From the NCBI RefSeq assembly GCF_011398355.1, contig NZ_AP021889.1, positions 434,001 through 498,000 on the forward strand: a stretch of DNA of 64,000 nucleotides. Direction: 5' to 3'. Below, one piece after another: positions 44,544-54,116 of this stretch. The first letter of the stretch is position 1. Each line of letters begins with the position of its first letter. The position numbers and the translations under genes were made by a program. This stretch comes from Thiosulfatimonas sediminis (GTDB lineage Bacteria; Pseudomonadota; Gammaproteobacteria; Thiomicrospirales; Thiomicrospiraceae). The notes under the pieces were generated by a model, which had not been told where the DNA came from, did no database searches, and worked only from the letters and a program-made list of their open reading frames with translations.

Positions 44544-44927
44544 TCAATGGGTTTGCTGCGCTTTGAGTGCGTCTAATTCGGGATGGCTATGGCCACCACG
44601 CAGTAATTTGCGTAAATAGTCCATCCAGTATTTGGGCTGATTTTTACCCAAATCGTATAACCGTTCCCAAGTATAAAGCCCTGTGTCGTGGCCGTCATCA
44701 AAATGCAGCTTGACCGCGTAGTTGCCCACTGGGGTAATGGCGTCGATATTAACGTGCTGTTTATTCAGTTGCAGCGTCTCTTGCCCTGGTCCATGGCCGG
44801 TGACTTCGGCGGACTGCGAATAGACGCGCAGATATTCGCAGCTCATCTCAAACGTTTCGCCGTTATCGAAGCTGACTTCCAGTTTGCGCGATTTTTGATG
44901 CAGTTTGAGTTCAGTCGGATATGGCAC
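44544..44927 (-). CDS. DUF971-family protein
   Basis: This 127-residue protein matches the DUF971 (gamma-butyrobetaine hydroxylase N-terminal-like) pattern: [49 protein letters not shown] and YLRKLL. The fold is also found in ApbC/Mrp-linked proteins and may bind metal or Fe-S clusters. The function is unknown. The gene sits eight bases after hslU and just before ubiE, an arrangement common in gammaproteobacteria. Confidence 0.85.
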   Translation of the reverse strand: MPYPTELKLHQKSRKLEVSFDNGETFEMSCEYLRVYSQSAEVTGHGPGQETLQLNKQHVNIDAITPVGNYAVKLHFDDGHDTGLYTWERLYDLGKNQPKYWMDYLRKLLRGGHSHPELDALKAQQTH

Positions 44928-44935
44928 AACAGCTC

Positions 44936-46255
44936 CTACAATATGTATTGTGATAGGTCTTGGTCGACCGCTAATTCACCCAAGCGCTGTTCAACAAATG
45001 CGCTGGTGATTTCAACGTGGGCGCCGCGCATATCAGAGGCTTCAAAAGAGATGTCTTCCAATAAGCGTTCTAAAACCGTGTGTAGACGACGCGCACCGAT
45101 GTTTTCGGTGTTTTCGTTCACTTGAAACGCGATTTCCGCTAAACGACGAATACCGTCTTCTTTAAAGACTAAATCGACCCCTTCTGTGGCTAAAAGTGCG
45201 CTCGCTTGCAGGGTTAAGGCCGCTTTGGGTTCCGTTAAAATACGCACAAAATCTTCAACGCTCAGAGACTTCATCTCAACGCGAATCGGTAAACGGCCTT
45301 GCAGTTCTGGAATCAAGTCTGACGGTTTGGCTAAATGGAAAGCACCGGAGGCGATAAACAGGATGTGGTCGGTTTTAATCATGCCGTATTTAGTGGATAC
45401 CGTGCAGCCTTCGATTAGCGGTAACAAATCGCGTTGCACGCCTTCGCGCGACACGCCGCCACTGCTGTTGTCATGATTTTTAGCGACCTTATCAATTTCA
45501 TCAATAAAAACGATGCCGTTGTTTTCGATGTTTTCCAGTGCTTGCGCTTTAATCTGTTCTTCATTCACCAGATTCGCGGCTTCTTCCTCAACCAGCGCTT
45601 TTAATGCTTGTTTAATCGGCAGTTTACGTTTCTCTTTTTTGCCTTTACCGAAGCCTTCAAACAGACCCTGTAGCTGTTGGGTCATCTCTTCCATGCCCGG
45701 CGCACCCATGATTTCAACTTGTGCTGGTGCCGCGCTGAGTTCTAGCTCAATTTCTTTATGATCTAAATCCCCTTCGCGCAGACGTTTGCGAAACTTTTGG
45801 CGTGTGTCGGCCATGTTGTTATAACTTTCTTCTTCGCGGCCGCGCGCAGGGGGAAGCAGAATGTCTAGGATGCGTTCTTCAGCGCGGTCTTCGGCTTGGC
45901 GTTGCACATCTTGCATTGCCAGTTCACGTTGCATTTTGACGGCGTTTTCTGCAAGGTCACGGATTATTGAATCGACATCACGACCAACATAGCCGACTTC
46001 AGTGAACTTAGTGGCCTCGATTTTTAAAAAGGGCGCATTGGTCAGCTTGGCTAAACGACGGGCGATTTCGGTTTTACCCACCCCTGTTGGGCCAATCATT
46101 AAGATGTTTTTCGGCGTGACTTCCGGCTTTAAATCGTCCGCTAACTGACTACGACGCCAGCGATTACGCAGCGCAATCGCCACGGCACGTTTGGCATCTG
46201 CTTGTCCAACAATGTGGGCATTTAGGCTGTTAACAATCTCTTTAGGCGTCATCAT
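44936..46255 (-). CDS. hslU: ATP-dependent protease ATPase subunit HslU
   Basis: This 439-residue AAA+ unfoldase has Walker A ([14 protein letters not shown]), the pore-loop motif [15 protein letters not shown], Walker B ([12 protein letters not shown]), sensor residues and the C-terminal DLSQYIL that docks into HslV. The intermediate domain (about 110-240) is present. Its partner hslV lies 3 kb away on the other strand (49084), separated by dapF, DUF484 and xerC; in many bacteria the two are adjacent. Confidence 0.96.
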   Translation of the reverse strand: MMTPKEIVNSLNAHIVGQADAKRAVAIALRNRWRRSQLADDLKPEVTPKNILMIGPTGVGKTEIARRLAKLTNAPFLKIEATKFTEVGYVGRDVDSIIRDLAENAVKMQRELAMQDVQRQAEDRAEERILDILLPPARGREEESYNNMADTRQKFRKRLREGDLDHKEIELELSAAPAQVEIMGAPGMEEMTQQLQGLFEGFGKGKKEKRKLPIKQALKALVEEEAANLVNEEQIKAQALENIENNGIVFIDEIDKVAKNHDNSSGGVSREGVQRDLLPLIEGCTVSTKYGMIKTDHILFIASGAFHLAKPSDLIPELQGRLPIRVEMKSLSVEDFVRILTEPKAALTLQASALLATEGVDLVFKEDGIRRLAEIAFQVNENTENIGARRLHTVLERLLEDISFEASDMRGAHVEITSAFVEQRLGELAVDQDLSQYIL

Positions 46256-46422
46256 CTTGGGTACATCCTTGCAATCTTATTTTTGTTAATGAGTGATTCT
46301 GTGCTGACTAATGGGGGCATTATAAGACTTATCAAAGGGGCTTTCAGGCTAAGTTGGTTTGCGCGATGGCGCGGAGTCTGCTAAATTCAGCAAAATTAAC
46401 TCGTTAAATTGAATCGCGACGC

Positions 46423-47262
46423 ATGAAAACCCTTAAATTTAGCAAAATGCACGGCCTTGGTAATGATTTTATGGTGATTGATGCCATTAATCAGCAAGTT
46501 GAATTTACCCCGAGCAAAGTCCAAGCTTGGGCGGATCGCCATTTTGGTATCGGCTTTGACCAACTCTTGGTGGTAGAGCGCGCCCAGCAAGTGGGTGTGG
46601 ATTTCCGTTATCGCATTTTTAATGCCGATGGTTCGGAAGTGCAGCAGTGCGGCAACGGCGCGCGCTGTTTTGCGCGTTTTGTGGTAGAGCAAGGCTTAAC
46701 CGACAAGCACGACATTACCGTGGAAACTGCGTCTGGGATTATCGTTCTGTATGTGCAAGATAATCATTGGGTGCGCGTTAATATGGGCAAACCGAATTTT
46801 GCGCCGGCAAGTTTGCCGTTTGAATTTGCACAACAGCAGGCAAAATATCACATACAAGTAGCCGATGAATCGCTTGAGATTGGCGCGGTGTCGATGGGAA
46901 ATCCGCACGCAGTGCTGCTGGTGGACGATATTGACACCGCGCCAGTCGCTTTGTTGGGTAAGGCTCTTGAATCGCATCCGCTGTTTCCGCAAAGGGTGAA
47001 TGTCGGTTTTGCGCAAGTCATCGACTCGGCGACAGTCAAGTTACGCGTTTATGAGCGCGGTGCGACAGAGACCTTGGCGTGCGGCACTGGCGCTTGTGCG
47101 GCGATGGTGGTGTTGCGTGCTTGGCAATTAGTTGGCGATGATGTGCGGCTCTCTTTGCCTGGTGGCGATTTACAGGTGCAATGGGATGGTGGGCCGGATT
47201 CGGTGGTGTGGATGACCGGCCCGGCAGAGATGGTTTTCACGGGGACGATAGCGGATGACTGA
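46423..47262 (+). CDS. dapF: Diaminopimelate epimerase
   Basis: This 279-residue enzyme interconverts LL- and meso-diaminopimelate for lysine and peptidoglycan synthesis. Both catalytic cysteines are present in conserved loops, [13 protein letters not shown] and [12 protein letters not shown], and the start [12 protein letters not shown] is typical. Its 3' end overlaps the next gene by eight bases; the order dapF-DUF484-xerC is conserved in gammaproteobacteria. Confidence 0.96.
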   Translation: MKTLKFSKMHGLGNDFMVIDAINQQVEFTPSKVQAWADRHFGIGFDQLLVVERAQQVGVDFRYRIFNADGSEVQQCGNGARCFARFVVEQGLTDKHDITVETASGIIVLYVQDNHWVRVNMGKPNFAPASLPFEFAQQQAKYHIQVADESLEIGAVSMGNPHAVLLVDDIDTAPVALLGKALESHPLFPQRVNVGFAQVIDSATVKLRVYERGATETLACGTGACAAMVVLRAWQLVGDDVRLSLPGGDLQVQWDGGPDSVVWMTGPAEMVFTGTIADD

Positions 47263-48058
47263 ATCCATTTTGCCGCCGGCTAAAGCCCAAGAGGTTGTGG
47301 AATTTTTAACGCAAAATCCGACTTTTTTTGCGGAATATCCGCAGCTTTTGGAGCGTCTTGTCTTGCCGCATCCTCAAGGTGAGAATGCAGTGTCGTTGGT
47401 GGAACGGCAGTTACAGCAGTTTCGCCAGCAGCGAGACAGTCTCAAAAGCGAGTTCATGAGTTTGCTGAACATTGCTGGCGAAAATAATTCGTTGTTTGAA
47501 AAAGTGATGCAGTTTACTTTGAGTTTACTGGCGACACAGAACGAAACTCAGGCGTTACAGCAAATCGAGCAGCAGCTGCAAACGTTGTTTGTCGTTGATT
47601 GTGTCAAAATATTTTCGTTTGAAATGCCTAAGCGTTCAGTGGCGGGTATTCAACAGTTGGGAATGTCGAGCCGTTGGAGCGAACTGTTGAACGGTTTATT
47701 GCAGCCGAAAACTCCGTATTGTGGGGCTTTGGAAAAAGAGTGGCGCGAAGGCTTATTTGCCGACAATGGCCAAGTTTCTTCCACTTGTTTGCTGCCTTTA
47801 GGGGAAACACGCGTCTGGGGTGTCTTAGCCCTGGGGCGTTATGATTTGGGGTATGAGAACGATTTTGGACACTTCTTTTTAAGGCTTATTTCGCAGATTG
47901 TTACCGCGAAATTAATTGACTTGTTTGAAGACGATTATCAGCCAGTATCGACACTGCAGCAGACTGCCGAGGCGACAACACCAAAAACCAGCCCCGCCGA
48001 AACCTTACCCGGCGACAAGATCATTCCGATTTCGCGCGCTGTCAGTAAGGCCGATTAA
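47255..48058 (+). CDS. DUF484-family protein
   Basis: This 267-residue cytosolic protein begins with the DUF484 signature ([36 protein letters not shown]), followed by a coiled coil and a GAF-like part ([17 protein letters not shown]). The family is found between dapF and xerC in gammaproteobacteria, but its function is not established. Overlap with dapF and a two-base gap to xerC indicate one operon. Confidence 0.92.
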   Translation: MTESILPPAKAQEVVEFLTQNPTFFAEYPQLLERLVLPHPQGENAVSLVERQLQQFRQQRDSLKSEFMSLLNIAGENNSLFEKVMQFTLSLLATQNETQALQQIEQQLQTLFVVDCVKIFSFEMPKRSVAGIQQLGMSSRWSELLNGLLQPKTPYCGALEKEWREGLFADNGQVSSTCLLPLGETRVWGVLALGRYDLGYENDFGHFFLRLISQIVTAKLIDLFEDDYQPVSTLQQTAEATTPKTSPAETLPGDKIIPISRAVSKAD

Positions 48059-48060
48059 AG

Positions 48061-48990
48061 ATGTCGGTGCTTGACGCGCAGCTGCAACAATACCTCGATG
48101 GGTTGCAGGCTAAAAATGCTTCGGCACACACCATTAAAAATTATTTGGCTGACCTGAACGACTTTGCGGCTTTTGTTTTGACCTATTCTGCGGCTCCTTC
48201 AACGGACTTACTCATCGACTGGTCAAGGGTAGATGCGCAGTGCTTGCAAACCTATCTGAGCCAGCGTTTTGAAGAGGGGTTGAGTGCGGCGAGCATTGCG
48301 CGCAAACTGTCCAGTTTGCGCAGTTTTTTTGGGTTTTTAGTGCAACGCAATCTGCTGGCATTAAACCCTACGGTTGGCTTAAAAGCCCCAAAGCGGCCGA
48401 AACCTTTGCCGAAAAGTATTGATGTTGATCTCACTGCGCAGTTGTTGGAGCAGCCGCAACACACGTGGCAAGAGGTGCGTGACCAAGCGATTTTTGAACT
48501 GCTTTATTCAGCCGGTCTGCGGGTGAGCGAATGTACGCAATTGGATTTGTCGCCCGGTTTGGACAGTCTGCAAGCTGGCTGGGTTCAGGTGTTGGGTAAG
48601 GGCGCGAAAGAGCGTTTGGCGCCGGTAGGTAGTCAGGCGTTGCAGGCGCTGAATCGCTGGTTGCAAATCCGAGCAGCACACGCCGCGCAAGCTGAACAAG
48701 CGGTGTTTGTGAATCGATTTGGTGGGCGTTTAAGTGTGCGTTCGGTGCAAATGCGTTTGGATAAACGCGCACTCGAAGCCGGTATGCCGACTAAGATGTC
48801 GCCACACCGTTTGCGTCATGCTTGCGCGACCCATGTTTTGGAATCCAGCGGCGATTTGCGCGCGGTGCAAGAGATGCTCGGTCACGAAAATTTATCGACC
48901 ACGCAAATCTATACTAAGCTCGACATGCAGCATCTCGCTAAGGTTTATGATGCTGCCCATCCGCGCGCCAAAAAGCGCCGCCATGAATAA
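48061..48990 (+). CDS. xerC: Tyrosine recombinase XerC
   Basis: This 309-residue recombinase has the SAM-like N-terminal core-binding domain and a catalytic domain with all active-site residues in context: R in SAGLRVSECTQL, K in GKGAKERLAP, HRLRH, GHENLSTTQIY with the nucleophilic tyrosine. With XerD it resolves chromosome dimers at dif. The genetic place after dapF-DUF484 supports XerC rather than an integron or phage integrase. Confidence 0.93.
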   Translation: MSVLDAQLQQYLDGLQAKNASAHTIKNYLADLNDFAAFVLTYSAAPSTDLLIDWSRVDAQCLQTYLSQRFEEGLSAASIARKLSSLRSFFGFLVQRNLLALNPTVGLKAPKRPKPLPKSIDVDLTAQLLEQPQHTWQEVRDQAIFELLYSAGLRVSECTQLDLSPGLDSLQAGWVQVLGKGAKERLAPVGSQALQALNRWLQIRAAHAAQAEQAVFVNRFGGRLSVRSVQMRLDKRALEAGMPTKMSPHRLRHACATHVLESSGDLRAVQEMLGHENLSTTQIYTKLDMQHLAKVYDAAHPRAKKRRHE

Positions 48991-49083
48991 TTCATCGTCT
49001 AGGTTCGTGGAAAGCACTAAATTCTTATAGAATAGGCGCATTTAAAAACAATGATTCGATTACATAGATTAAAGGGAGAGCCG

Positions 49084-49623
49084 ATGTCTTTCAGAGGAAC
49101 CACAATTTTATGCGCGAAACGCGCCGGTGAAATGGTCATCGGTGGTGACGGTCAGGTTACCTTAGGTCACGTGGTGATGAAAGGCAATGCGCGCAAGGTA
49201 CGCCGTTTATACAATGGCAAAGTGCTGGCGGGCTTTGCCGGCGCCACCGCTGATGCGTTTACTCTGTTTGAGCGTTTCGAGGCGCGTTTGCAGACGCATA
49301 ACGGCCAACTGATGCGTGCCGCGGTAGAGATGGCGAAAGATTGGCGCACCGACCGCGCGTTACGAAAATTGGAGGCGATGATGTTGGTCGCTGACCAAGA
49401 GAATATGTTGCTGATTTCCGGTACCGGCGATGTCATCGAGCCGCAAGAGAATTTTATTGCGATTGGTTCCGGCGGGAATTATGCCTATGCCGCAGCGGCC
49501 GCTTTAATGGGCAATACCGATTTGAGTGCGCGCGAGGTGGTGGAGAAGTCGTTGACGATTGCCGGCGATTTATGCATCTACACCAATCACAATTTAACCA
49601 TTGAGAGCCTGCGAGCCGAGTAG
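49084..49623 (+). CDS. hslV: ATP-dependent protease peptidase subunit HslV
   Basis: This protein is 179 residues from the ATG at 49084, four bases after AAAGGGAGAG. The catalytic N-terminal threonine lies in [11 protein letters not shown], exposed after removal of a short leader of about five residues, which is longer than the single Met in E. coli. [11 protein letters not shown] and [17 protein letters not shown] are typical. HslV forms the proteolytic ring with HslU, encoded on the other strand at 44936. Confidence 0.94.
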   Translation: MSFRGTTILCAKRAGEMVIGGDGQVTLGHVVMKGNARKVRRLYNGKVLAGFAGATADAFTLFERFEARLQTHNGQLMRAAVEMAKDWRTDRALRKLEAMMLVADQENMLLISGTGDVIEPQENFIAIGSGGNYAYAAAAALMGNTDLSAREVVEKSLTIAGDLCIYTNHNLTIESLRAE

Positions 49624-49650
49624 TCGAGTAAGGTAATAGAGGAGAGGTAA

Positions 49651-50232
49651 ATGGCGCAGATTGAAGAGCATGAAGCCGCCGATCACACCAATATGGTCTG
49701 TGTGCCGGTTAAGCAAGGTAGGGTTGAAAAGTCGGTGGAGTACGCCTTGTGGAACAGTCGCTTTGTGGTGATGGTCGCGGTGGTTGCTAGTTTGTTAACC
49801 GCGTTCGCGATTTTTTACATTACCATGATTGATGTGTTTTATACCATCTCCCATTTGGCGCATTATCATCAGTTGGACGATGCTGGGCGTGCCGATTTAA
49901 AAGCCTTAACGGTGGCACACGCAGTGTCTTCGGTGGATGGGTTTTTATTGGGTGCGATTATGTTGATTTTCTCATTGGGTTTGTATGAGTTGTTTATCTC
50001 TAAAATCGACTTGGCTAAGGGAAATAACACCAGCAAGATTCTGATTATCAACTCCTTGGATGACTTAAAAGACAAACTCGCCAAAGTGATTTTGATGATC
50101 TTGGTGGTGATGTTTTTCGAGCAGGCGATCTTCCTCAAGCCGACCGGCCCGCTGGAGCTTCTGTACTACGCCTTGGCGATTATGCTGGTCGCTTTGGCGC
50201 TGTTCCTGTCGCATAAAGCCTACAAACACTAA
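49651..50232 (+). CDS. UPF0114 (YqhA-like) membrane protein
   Basis: This 193-residue protein has a cytoplasmic N-terminus and about four membrane helices (FVVMVAVVASLLTAFAIFYI; VDGFLLGAIMLIFSLGLYEL; VILMILVVMFFEQAIFL; LELLYYALAIMLVALALFL). The conserved loop LYELFISKIDLA and SLDDLKDKLAKV place it in UPF0114, of unknown function. GAGGAGAGG precedes the ATG. It follows hslV by 27 bases and is followed by a terminator. Confidence 0.88.
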   Translation: MAQIEEHEAADHTNMVCVPVKQGRVEKSVEYALWNSRFVVMVAVVASLLTAFAIFYITMIDVFYTISHLAHYHQLDDAGRADLKALTVAHAVSSVDGFLLGAIMLIFSLGLYELFISKIDLAKGNNTSKILIINSLDDLKDKLAKVILMILVVMFFEQAIFLKPTGPLELLYYALAIMLVALALFLSHKAYKH

Positions 50233-50255
50233 ATTAAATTCTTCATTAATGAGGT

Positions 50256-50290
50256 CGGCCCGCTTTGGATTTTCCCAGCGGGCTTTTTTA
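50256..50290 (+). terminator. Rho-independent terminator
   Basis: GCCCGCT and AGCGGGC form a seven-pair stem around a loop of about 12 bases, followed by TTTTTT. It closes the dapF-to-UPF0114 gene run. Confidence 0.85.
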
Positions 50291-50408
50291 TCGGTTTAAA
50301 AAAAGTGTCATCATTTTGTTATTAAGCTGTTACAAGCGACTCTTATCATCAACGCATATTTTCATGAGCAAATTTTTGTTTGCTTCACATCACGTTCAAG
50401 AGGTGTTT

Positions 50409-51032
50409 ATGCGTTTTTCTAAAGCGGTTTTAGGTTCGGCGATGGCCGCGGCATTACTGGCAGGCTGTCAGTCGTTAGAAGTTTATGATCCTGATAGCAA
50501 AAAAGCGGTGGTCAATGTGAATTTGCAACCTGCGGTGTTTGATCCAGACAGCAAAGCTCCGCTGACGGACGCGGCCAAACCTAAGGTGGCGCAATTGTTT
50601 GAAGTCCATCACGACGGTCGCATTTACAGTTTTTATGATTTCGCCGAATACCAGTCCTTTTTAGCCGTCGGCGAAACGCCGTTTCAACTGACGCGTATCG
50701 GTGCCGGGCCAAAAGGCGAAACCATGGTTTTCGGTCTGACCAAAGACGATAAGAAGAAAGGCGAAAAAACGCCGGCGGTGATGTTGATGGACGGCAAAGC
50801 CGACGTTGCCGGTGAGTTTTACGGTGAAATAAAACGTCACGGTCGTATCTATGTGTTTGATAATAAAGCCGATATGGATGGCGTGCGTCAGTTGGGCGAA
50901 GCGGTGTTTATGTACACGGAAATCGGCGGCGGCATTAACGGCGAGACGGTGGTTTATGTGCTCAATAAGGGCAATAACAAAGTCAAGCCAGTGAAATTGA
51001 TGGAAAAATACCACGCGATAAACGCGAAATAA
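50409..51032 (+). CDS. Lipoprotein with two tandem homologous modules
   Basis: This protein is 207 residues from the ATG at 50409, after AGAGGTG; the frame is open upstream, but only over the terminator. The lipobox is LLAGCQSLE. Two copies of a module of about 55 residues follow: residues ~65-115 (HHDGRIYSFYDFAEYQSF, IGAGPKGETMVFGL) and ~135-190 (RHGRIYVFDNKADMDGV, IGGGINGETVVYVL), an internal duplication. The HGRIYVFxxxxxxxxF pattern is reminiscent of YHS-like modules, but the assignment is not firm. A terminator follows at 51057. Confidence 0.7.
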   Translation: MRFSKAVLGSAMAAALLAGCQSLEVYDPDSKKAVVNVNLQPAVFDPDSKAPLTDAAKPKVAQLFEVHHDGRIYSFYDFAEYQSFLAVGETPFQLTRIGAGPKGETMVFGLTKDDKKKGEKTPAVMLMDGKADVAGEFYGEIKRHGRIYVFDNKADMDGVRQLGEAVFMYTEIGGGINGETVVYVLNKGNNKVKPVKLMEKYHAINAK

Positions 51033-51056
51033 TCGGCGTTTAAGCCAATCTGCAAG

Positions 51057-51092
51057 AAAGCCGCTGCGAGTGAATCGCTGCGGCTTTTTTCT
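51057..51092. terminator. Terminator between convergent genes
   Basis: AAAGCCGCTGCGA and TCGCTGCGGCTTTTTT form a long stem with a T-run, between the lipoprotein gene and waaA, which run towards each other. Confidence 0.8.
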
Positions 51093-51107
51093 TTTAGACT
51101 CAGAGAA

Positions 51108-52382
51108 TCAGTCGAGCAGCGCGGCAAGGTCATCCAACAAGCGTTGCAGTGCGCCGCTGTGTTTTTGAAAAGCCGCATAACCGCGTTCGGCTTGCTCGGC
51201 GAGTCGGTTCGGATGACTCGCAAAGACGTTCAGATGTTTGGCGAGTTGTTCGGCGCAATCGACAATCACCACGCCATTTTCGGCGCGCATGGCATCGTAT
51301 AAGGCTTGTAAATTATGGTGCCATTTGCCGGAAATTACGGCGGTTTTCAACGCCGCCGGCTCGAGAATATTGTGGCCGCCGAAAGGCACTAAACTGCCGC
51401 CGACAAACGCGACATCGGCAAGGGTAAACCACAGCAGCATTTCCCCAACGCTATCGGCCAGATAGACTTGGGTTGCGGGCTGAATCGGTTTGCCGCTGGA
51501 GCGGGTCACATAGGCTATTTTTTGCTGTTGCAGCAGCCGTTCGACTTCGGCAAAACGGTCGGCTTGGCGCGGCACTAAAATCAACAGGCTATCCGGCGCT
51601 AAGTGTGAGTGCGCTTGCAGCATCAAGGTTTCTTCGTTTTCATGGGTGCTGGCCGCGACCCAGATAAATTTCCCTCGGCTGTCGGGATTGGCACTGCGCC
51701 ACTGCTGCGCTTGCTTGGGCAGTTGCGGCGGAATGGCTAAATCGAATTTCAGGTTGCCGTGCAGTTTCAGTGTGTTTGGGTTCACCCCGAGTTGTTGAAA
51801 ATGCGCCGCATCGCTTGGAAACTGGCAGCCGATCCATGCCAGCGAATCAAGGCAGTCCGTTAACCAAGCGCCACCGAATTTGCGGTAGGCGTGCATCGAA
51901 CTGGCTTTAAGACGAGCGTTGACCATCACCATCGGAATTTTATGTTGTGCGGCGGATCGGATGAGATTCGGCCAGATTTCGGTTTCGACCACGAAGATGA
52001 GTTTGGGTTGCAGTTTGGCTAAAAAGGCATTGACGGCGAACGGGTAGTCGAGCGGTAGAAAGTGATGCTCGATATTCTTCGGCAGGGTGCCGGCCAGTTG
52101 TTTGGCGCCGCGCACCGAACCGTTGGTTAGGGTAATCGGTAAGTGCGGATAGCGTTGTTGTAAGGCGCTCAACAAAGGTTGGATTGAGCGGGTTTCCCCG
52201 AGCGACACGGCGTGGATTAAGATGCCGTTGCGCTGTTGGCTGTGTATTTGACCGAACTTTTCGGCAAAGCAGTCCGGCAGGTGCGTATTTTGTCGTTTCG
52301 CTTGACGGCATTTACGCCAGCTGAGCAGTGCAACTGCCGGCAGAGCCAGATGAATCAGTGTTTGATAGAGAAATCCGCGCAT
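51108..52382 (-). CDS. waaA: 3-deoxy-D-manno-octulosonic acid transferase
   Basis: This 424-residue membrane-anchored glycosyltransferase (family 30) adds Kdo to lipid IVA. An N-terminal anchor is followed by EKFGQ and VSLGETRSIQPLLSAL, PITLTNGSVRGA, LIFVVETEIWPNLI, and the donor-site region FVGGSLVPFGGHNILEPAAL. Either mono- or bifunctional activity is possible. kdsD, which starts Kdo synthesis, is 12 bases upstream on the same strand, so the two are co-transcribed. Confidence 0.95.
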   Translation of the reverse strand: MRGFLYQTLIHLALPAVALLSWRKCRQAKRQNTHLPDCFAEKFGQIHSQQRNGILIHAVSLGETRSIQPLLSALQQRYPHLPITLTNGSVRGAKQLAGTLPKNIEHHFLPLDYPFAVNAFLAKLQPKLIFVVETEIWPNLIRSAAQHKIPMVMVNARLKASSMHAYRKFGGAWLTDCLDSLAWIGCQFPSDAAHFQQLGVNPNTLKLHGNLKFDLAIPPQLPKQAQQWRSANPDSRGKFIWVAASTHENEETLMLQAHSHLAPDSLLILVPRQADRFAEVERLLQQQKIAYVTRSSGKPIQPATQVYLADSVGEMLLWFTLADVAFVGGSLVPFGGHNILEPAALKTAVISGKWHHNLQALYDAMRAENGVVIVDCAEQLAKHLNVFASHPNRLAEQAERGYAAFQKHSGALQRLLDDLAALLD

Positions 52383-52394
52383 TCGCTTGGCGGC

Positions 52395-53357
52395 TTACTT
52401 TAAATCGTAAATTTGAATAACGCCGACCACTTGCTGTTGATCGACCACGATCAGGGCGGTAATTTTTAATTCGTTCATCAACTCTTCGGCCTCGCTCAGG
52501 CGCGCTTCGGCAGAGATGGTTTTCGGTGCCGGGCTCATGATTTGTTCGGCGGTTTTACTCATTAATCCGGCGGCATCTTGCTCCATGTGGCGACGCAAGT
52601 CGCCGTCGGTGATGATGCCGACACCGTTTTCCACCACGCAGAGCCCCAAACGTCCCATGCTGATGGTGTGGATCACCTCTTTCATCGGGGCGTCGCGTTG
52701 CACCATTGGTACGTTTTTGCTCATTTCATGTTTAACGCGCGTCAGTAGTTTACGCCCCAGACTGCCGCCCGGATGAAAACGGGCGAATTGATGCGGTTGG
52801 AAATTGCGCGCTTCCATCAATGCCACGGCGAGCGCGTCGCCCATCGCTAAGGTTGCGGTAGTCGACGAGGTTGGTGCAAGTTGGTGCGGACAAGCTTCCT
52901 GTGGAACATCAATGTTTAAGTGGAAGTCGGCATTGGTTGCTAGGGTGGAGTGTGCACGGCCAGTCATTGAAATCAAAATATTGCCGTTATCTTTCAAAAA
53001 GGGGAGCAGGCGAATGACTTCTTCAGTTTCGCCAGAATTGGACAGGGCTAAAAACACATCGTCCGGTGCCACCATCCCCAAGTCGCCGTGAAAGGCTTCG
53101 CCGGGATGCATAAAGAAACAAGGCGTTCCGGTACTGGCGAAGGTCGCCATGATTTTTTTGCCGATTAAACCGGATTTGCCCATACCACAAATGACGACCC
53201 GTCCTTTGGTTTGCAAGATCGCATCAACAGCATAGCTGAAATCGTCATCCAGTTGGTTGCTGAGATTGGCGATGGCTTCGGCTTCGATTTGAAAAACCCG
53301 CTTGGCGGCTTGAAGATAGTAGGGGTTTGGGTTGCTCATACGATTGAATAGATCCAT
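52395..53357 (-). CDS. kdsD: Arabinose-5-phosphate isomerase
   Basis: This protein is 320 residues from the ATG at 53357; the longer open frame upstream has no support and an ATG at 53339 is an alternative. The SIS domain (VVICGMGKSGLIGKKIMATF, ALSNSGETEEVIRLLP) converts ribulose-5-phosphate to arabinose-5-phosphate, the first step to Kdo. A CBS pair follows (VPMVQRDAPMKEVIHTI, TISAEARLSEAEELM). The PGEAFHGDLGMV loop is conserved. It lies upstream of waaA. Confidence 0.94.
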   Translation of the reverse strand: MDLFNRMSNPNPYYLQAAKRVFQIEAEAIANLSNQLDDDFSYAVDAILQTKGRVVICGMGKSGLIGKKIMATFASTGTPCFFMHPGEAFHGDLGMVAPDDVFLALSNSGETEEVIRLLPFLKDNGNILISMTGRAHSTLATNADFHLNIDVPQEACPHQLAPTSSTTATLAMGDALAVALMEARNFQPHQFARFHPGGSLGRKLLTRVKHEMSKNVPMVQRDAPMKEVIHTISMGRLGLCVVENGVGIITDGDLRRHMEQDAAGLMSKTAEQIMSPAPKTISAEARLSEAEELMNELKITALIVVDQQQVVGVIQIYDLK

Positions 53358-54116
53358 TAATTTTGGTTGAGAATTATAACGTGATTTTTGGCTTAATCGC
53401 AGTCTTGTTGGTGTGTTCTTGAGCCTGTTGTTTGGCTGGAATGGCCAAAGAAGTGCAAATTTTTCTAAATTGGCGCACGGAAATTTGCGTATTATCAATT
53501 TTACGAACACTACGGGTGCTTTTAATGATAAATTGAGTCTCGTAAATTACGTATTTTGTTATGATTAATGCGTTTTGGGAGCTTCTGGTTAAGCCAAGGA
53601 TGTGCAGAATCATTCCCGATGGACTTCAAGTAGACCGATTAATGGATTTGTAGGTCGGTTGAGTATTACATGGTCTTGGCTATGGATACTGATCAAGCCA
53701 TGGAGATTTGTTCTGAAATCTCGCCCTCTGTCTTTCTCCTCAGTTTAAACAGACCTTAGTTTCACAAAACCTTAAAAACTTTACCTGTGAAAAGCACGAA
53801 TAATGATTTTGGTTTGTTTTTTGCGATAGTGAACTAAATGCGCGATAAGCAGGCGTTGTTCGCCCCAGAATTACGCGCAAAGATCGGCAAAAAAATAATA
53901 ATATCACCTTGTTAGCTGGATTTTTAACGCTTAAGTTTTTGAGTTTTAAGTAAATTCTGTTTTTTTAGGTTGCAATACATTAGGTTTTTTCTATTTTGGT
54001 GCAAAGCCCATTTTTGAAGCGCAATGGAAGAAGCTATTAACAAAGCTCATAGATAAATTTAGTCCGATTGCTGCATGGTTTACACATTGCGCAATCAACT
54101 CCAGAGGATGCATTGA
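53358..54116. other. Intergenic region between divergent kdsD and glgC
   Basis: About 760 AT-rich bases without a supported gene. It must contain both divergent promoters. A possible sigma-70 promoter for glgC is TTGCAA (about 53972) with TATTTT about 16 bases later. A small ACCGA/TCGGT hairpin lies near 53635-53660. The stretch 53690-53740 has a faint likeness to the repeat termini, too weak to call. Confidence 0.4.

Noticed and set aside
53685-53760. Further copy of the palindromic repeat between kdsD and glgC
   Set aside because: Only ATTTGTTCTGAAAT and a loose CTCCTCAG match; the left terminus is absent, so the likeness is too weak.
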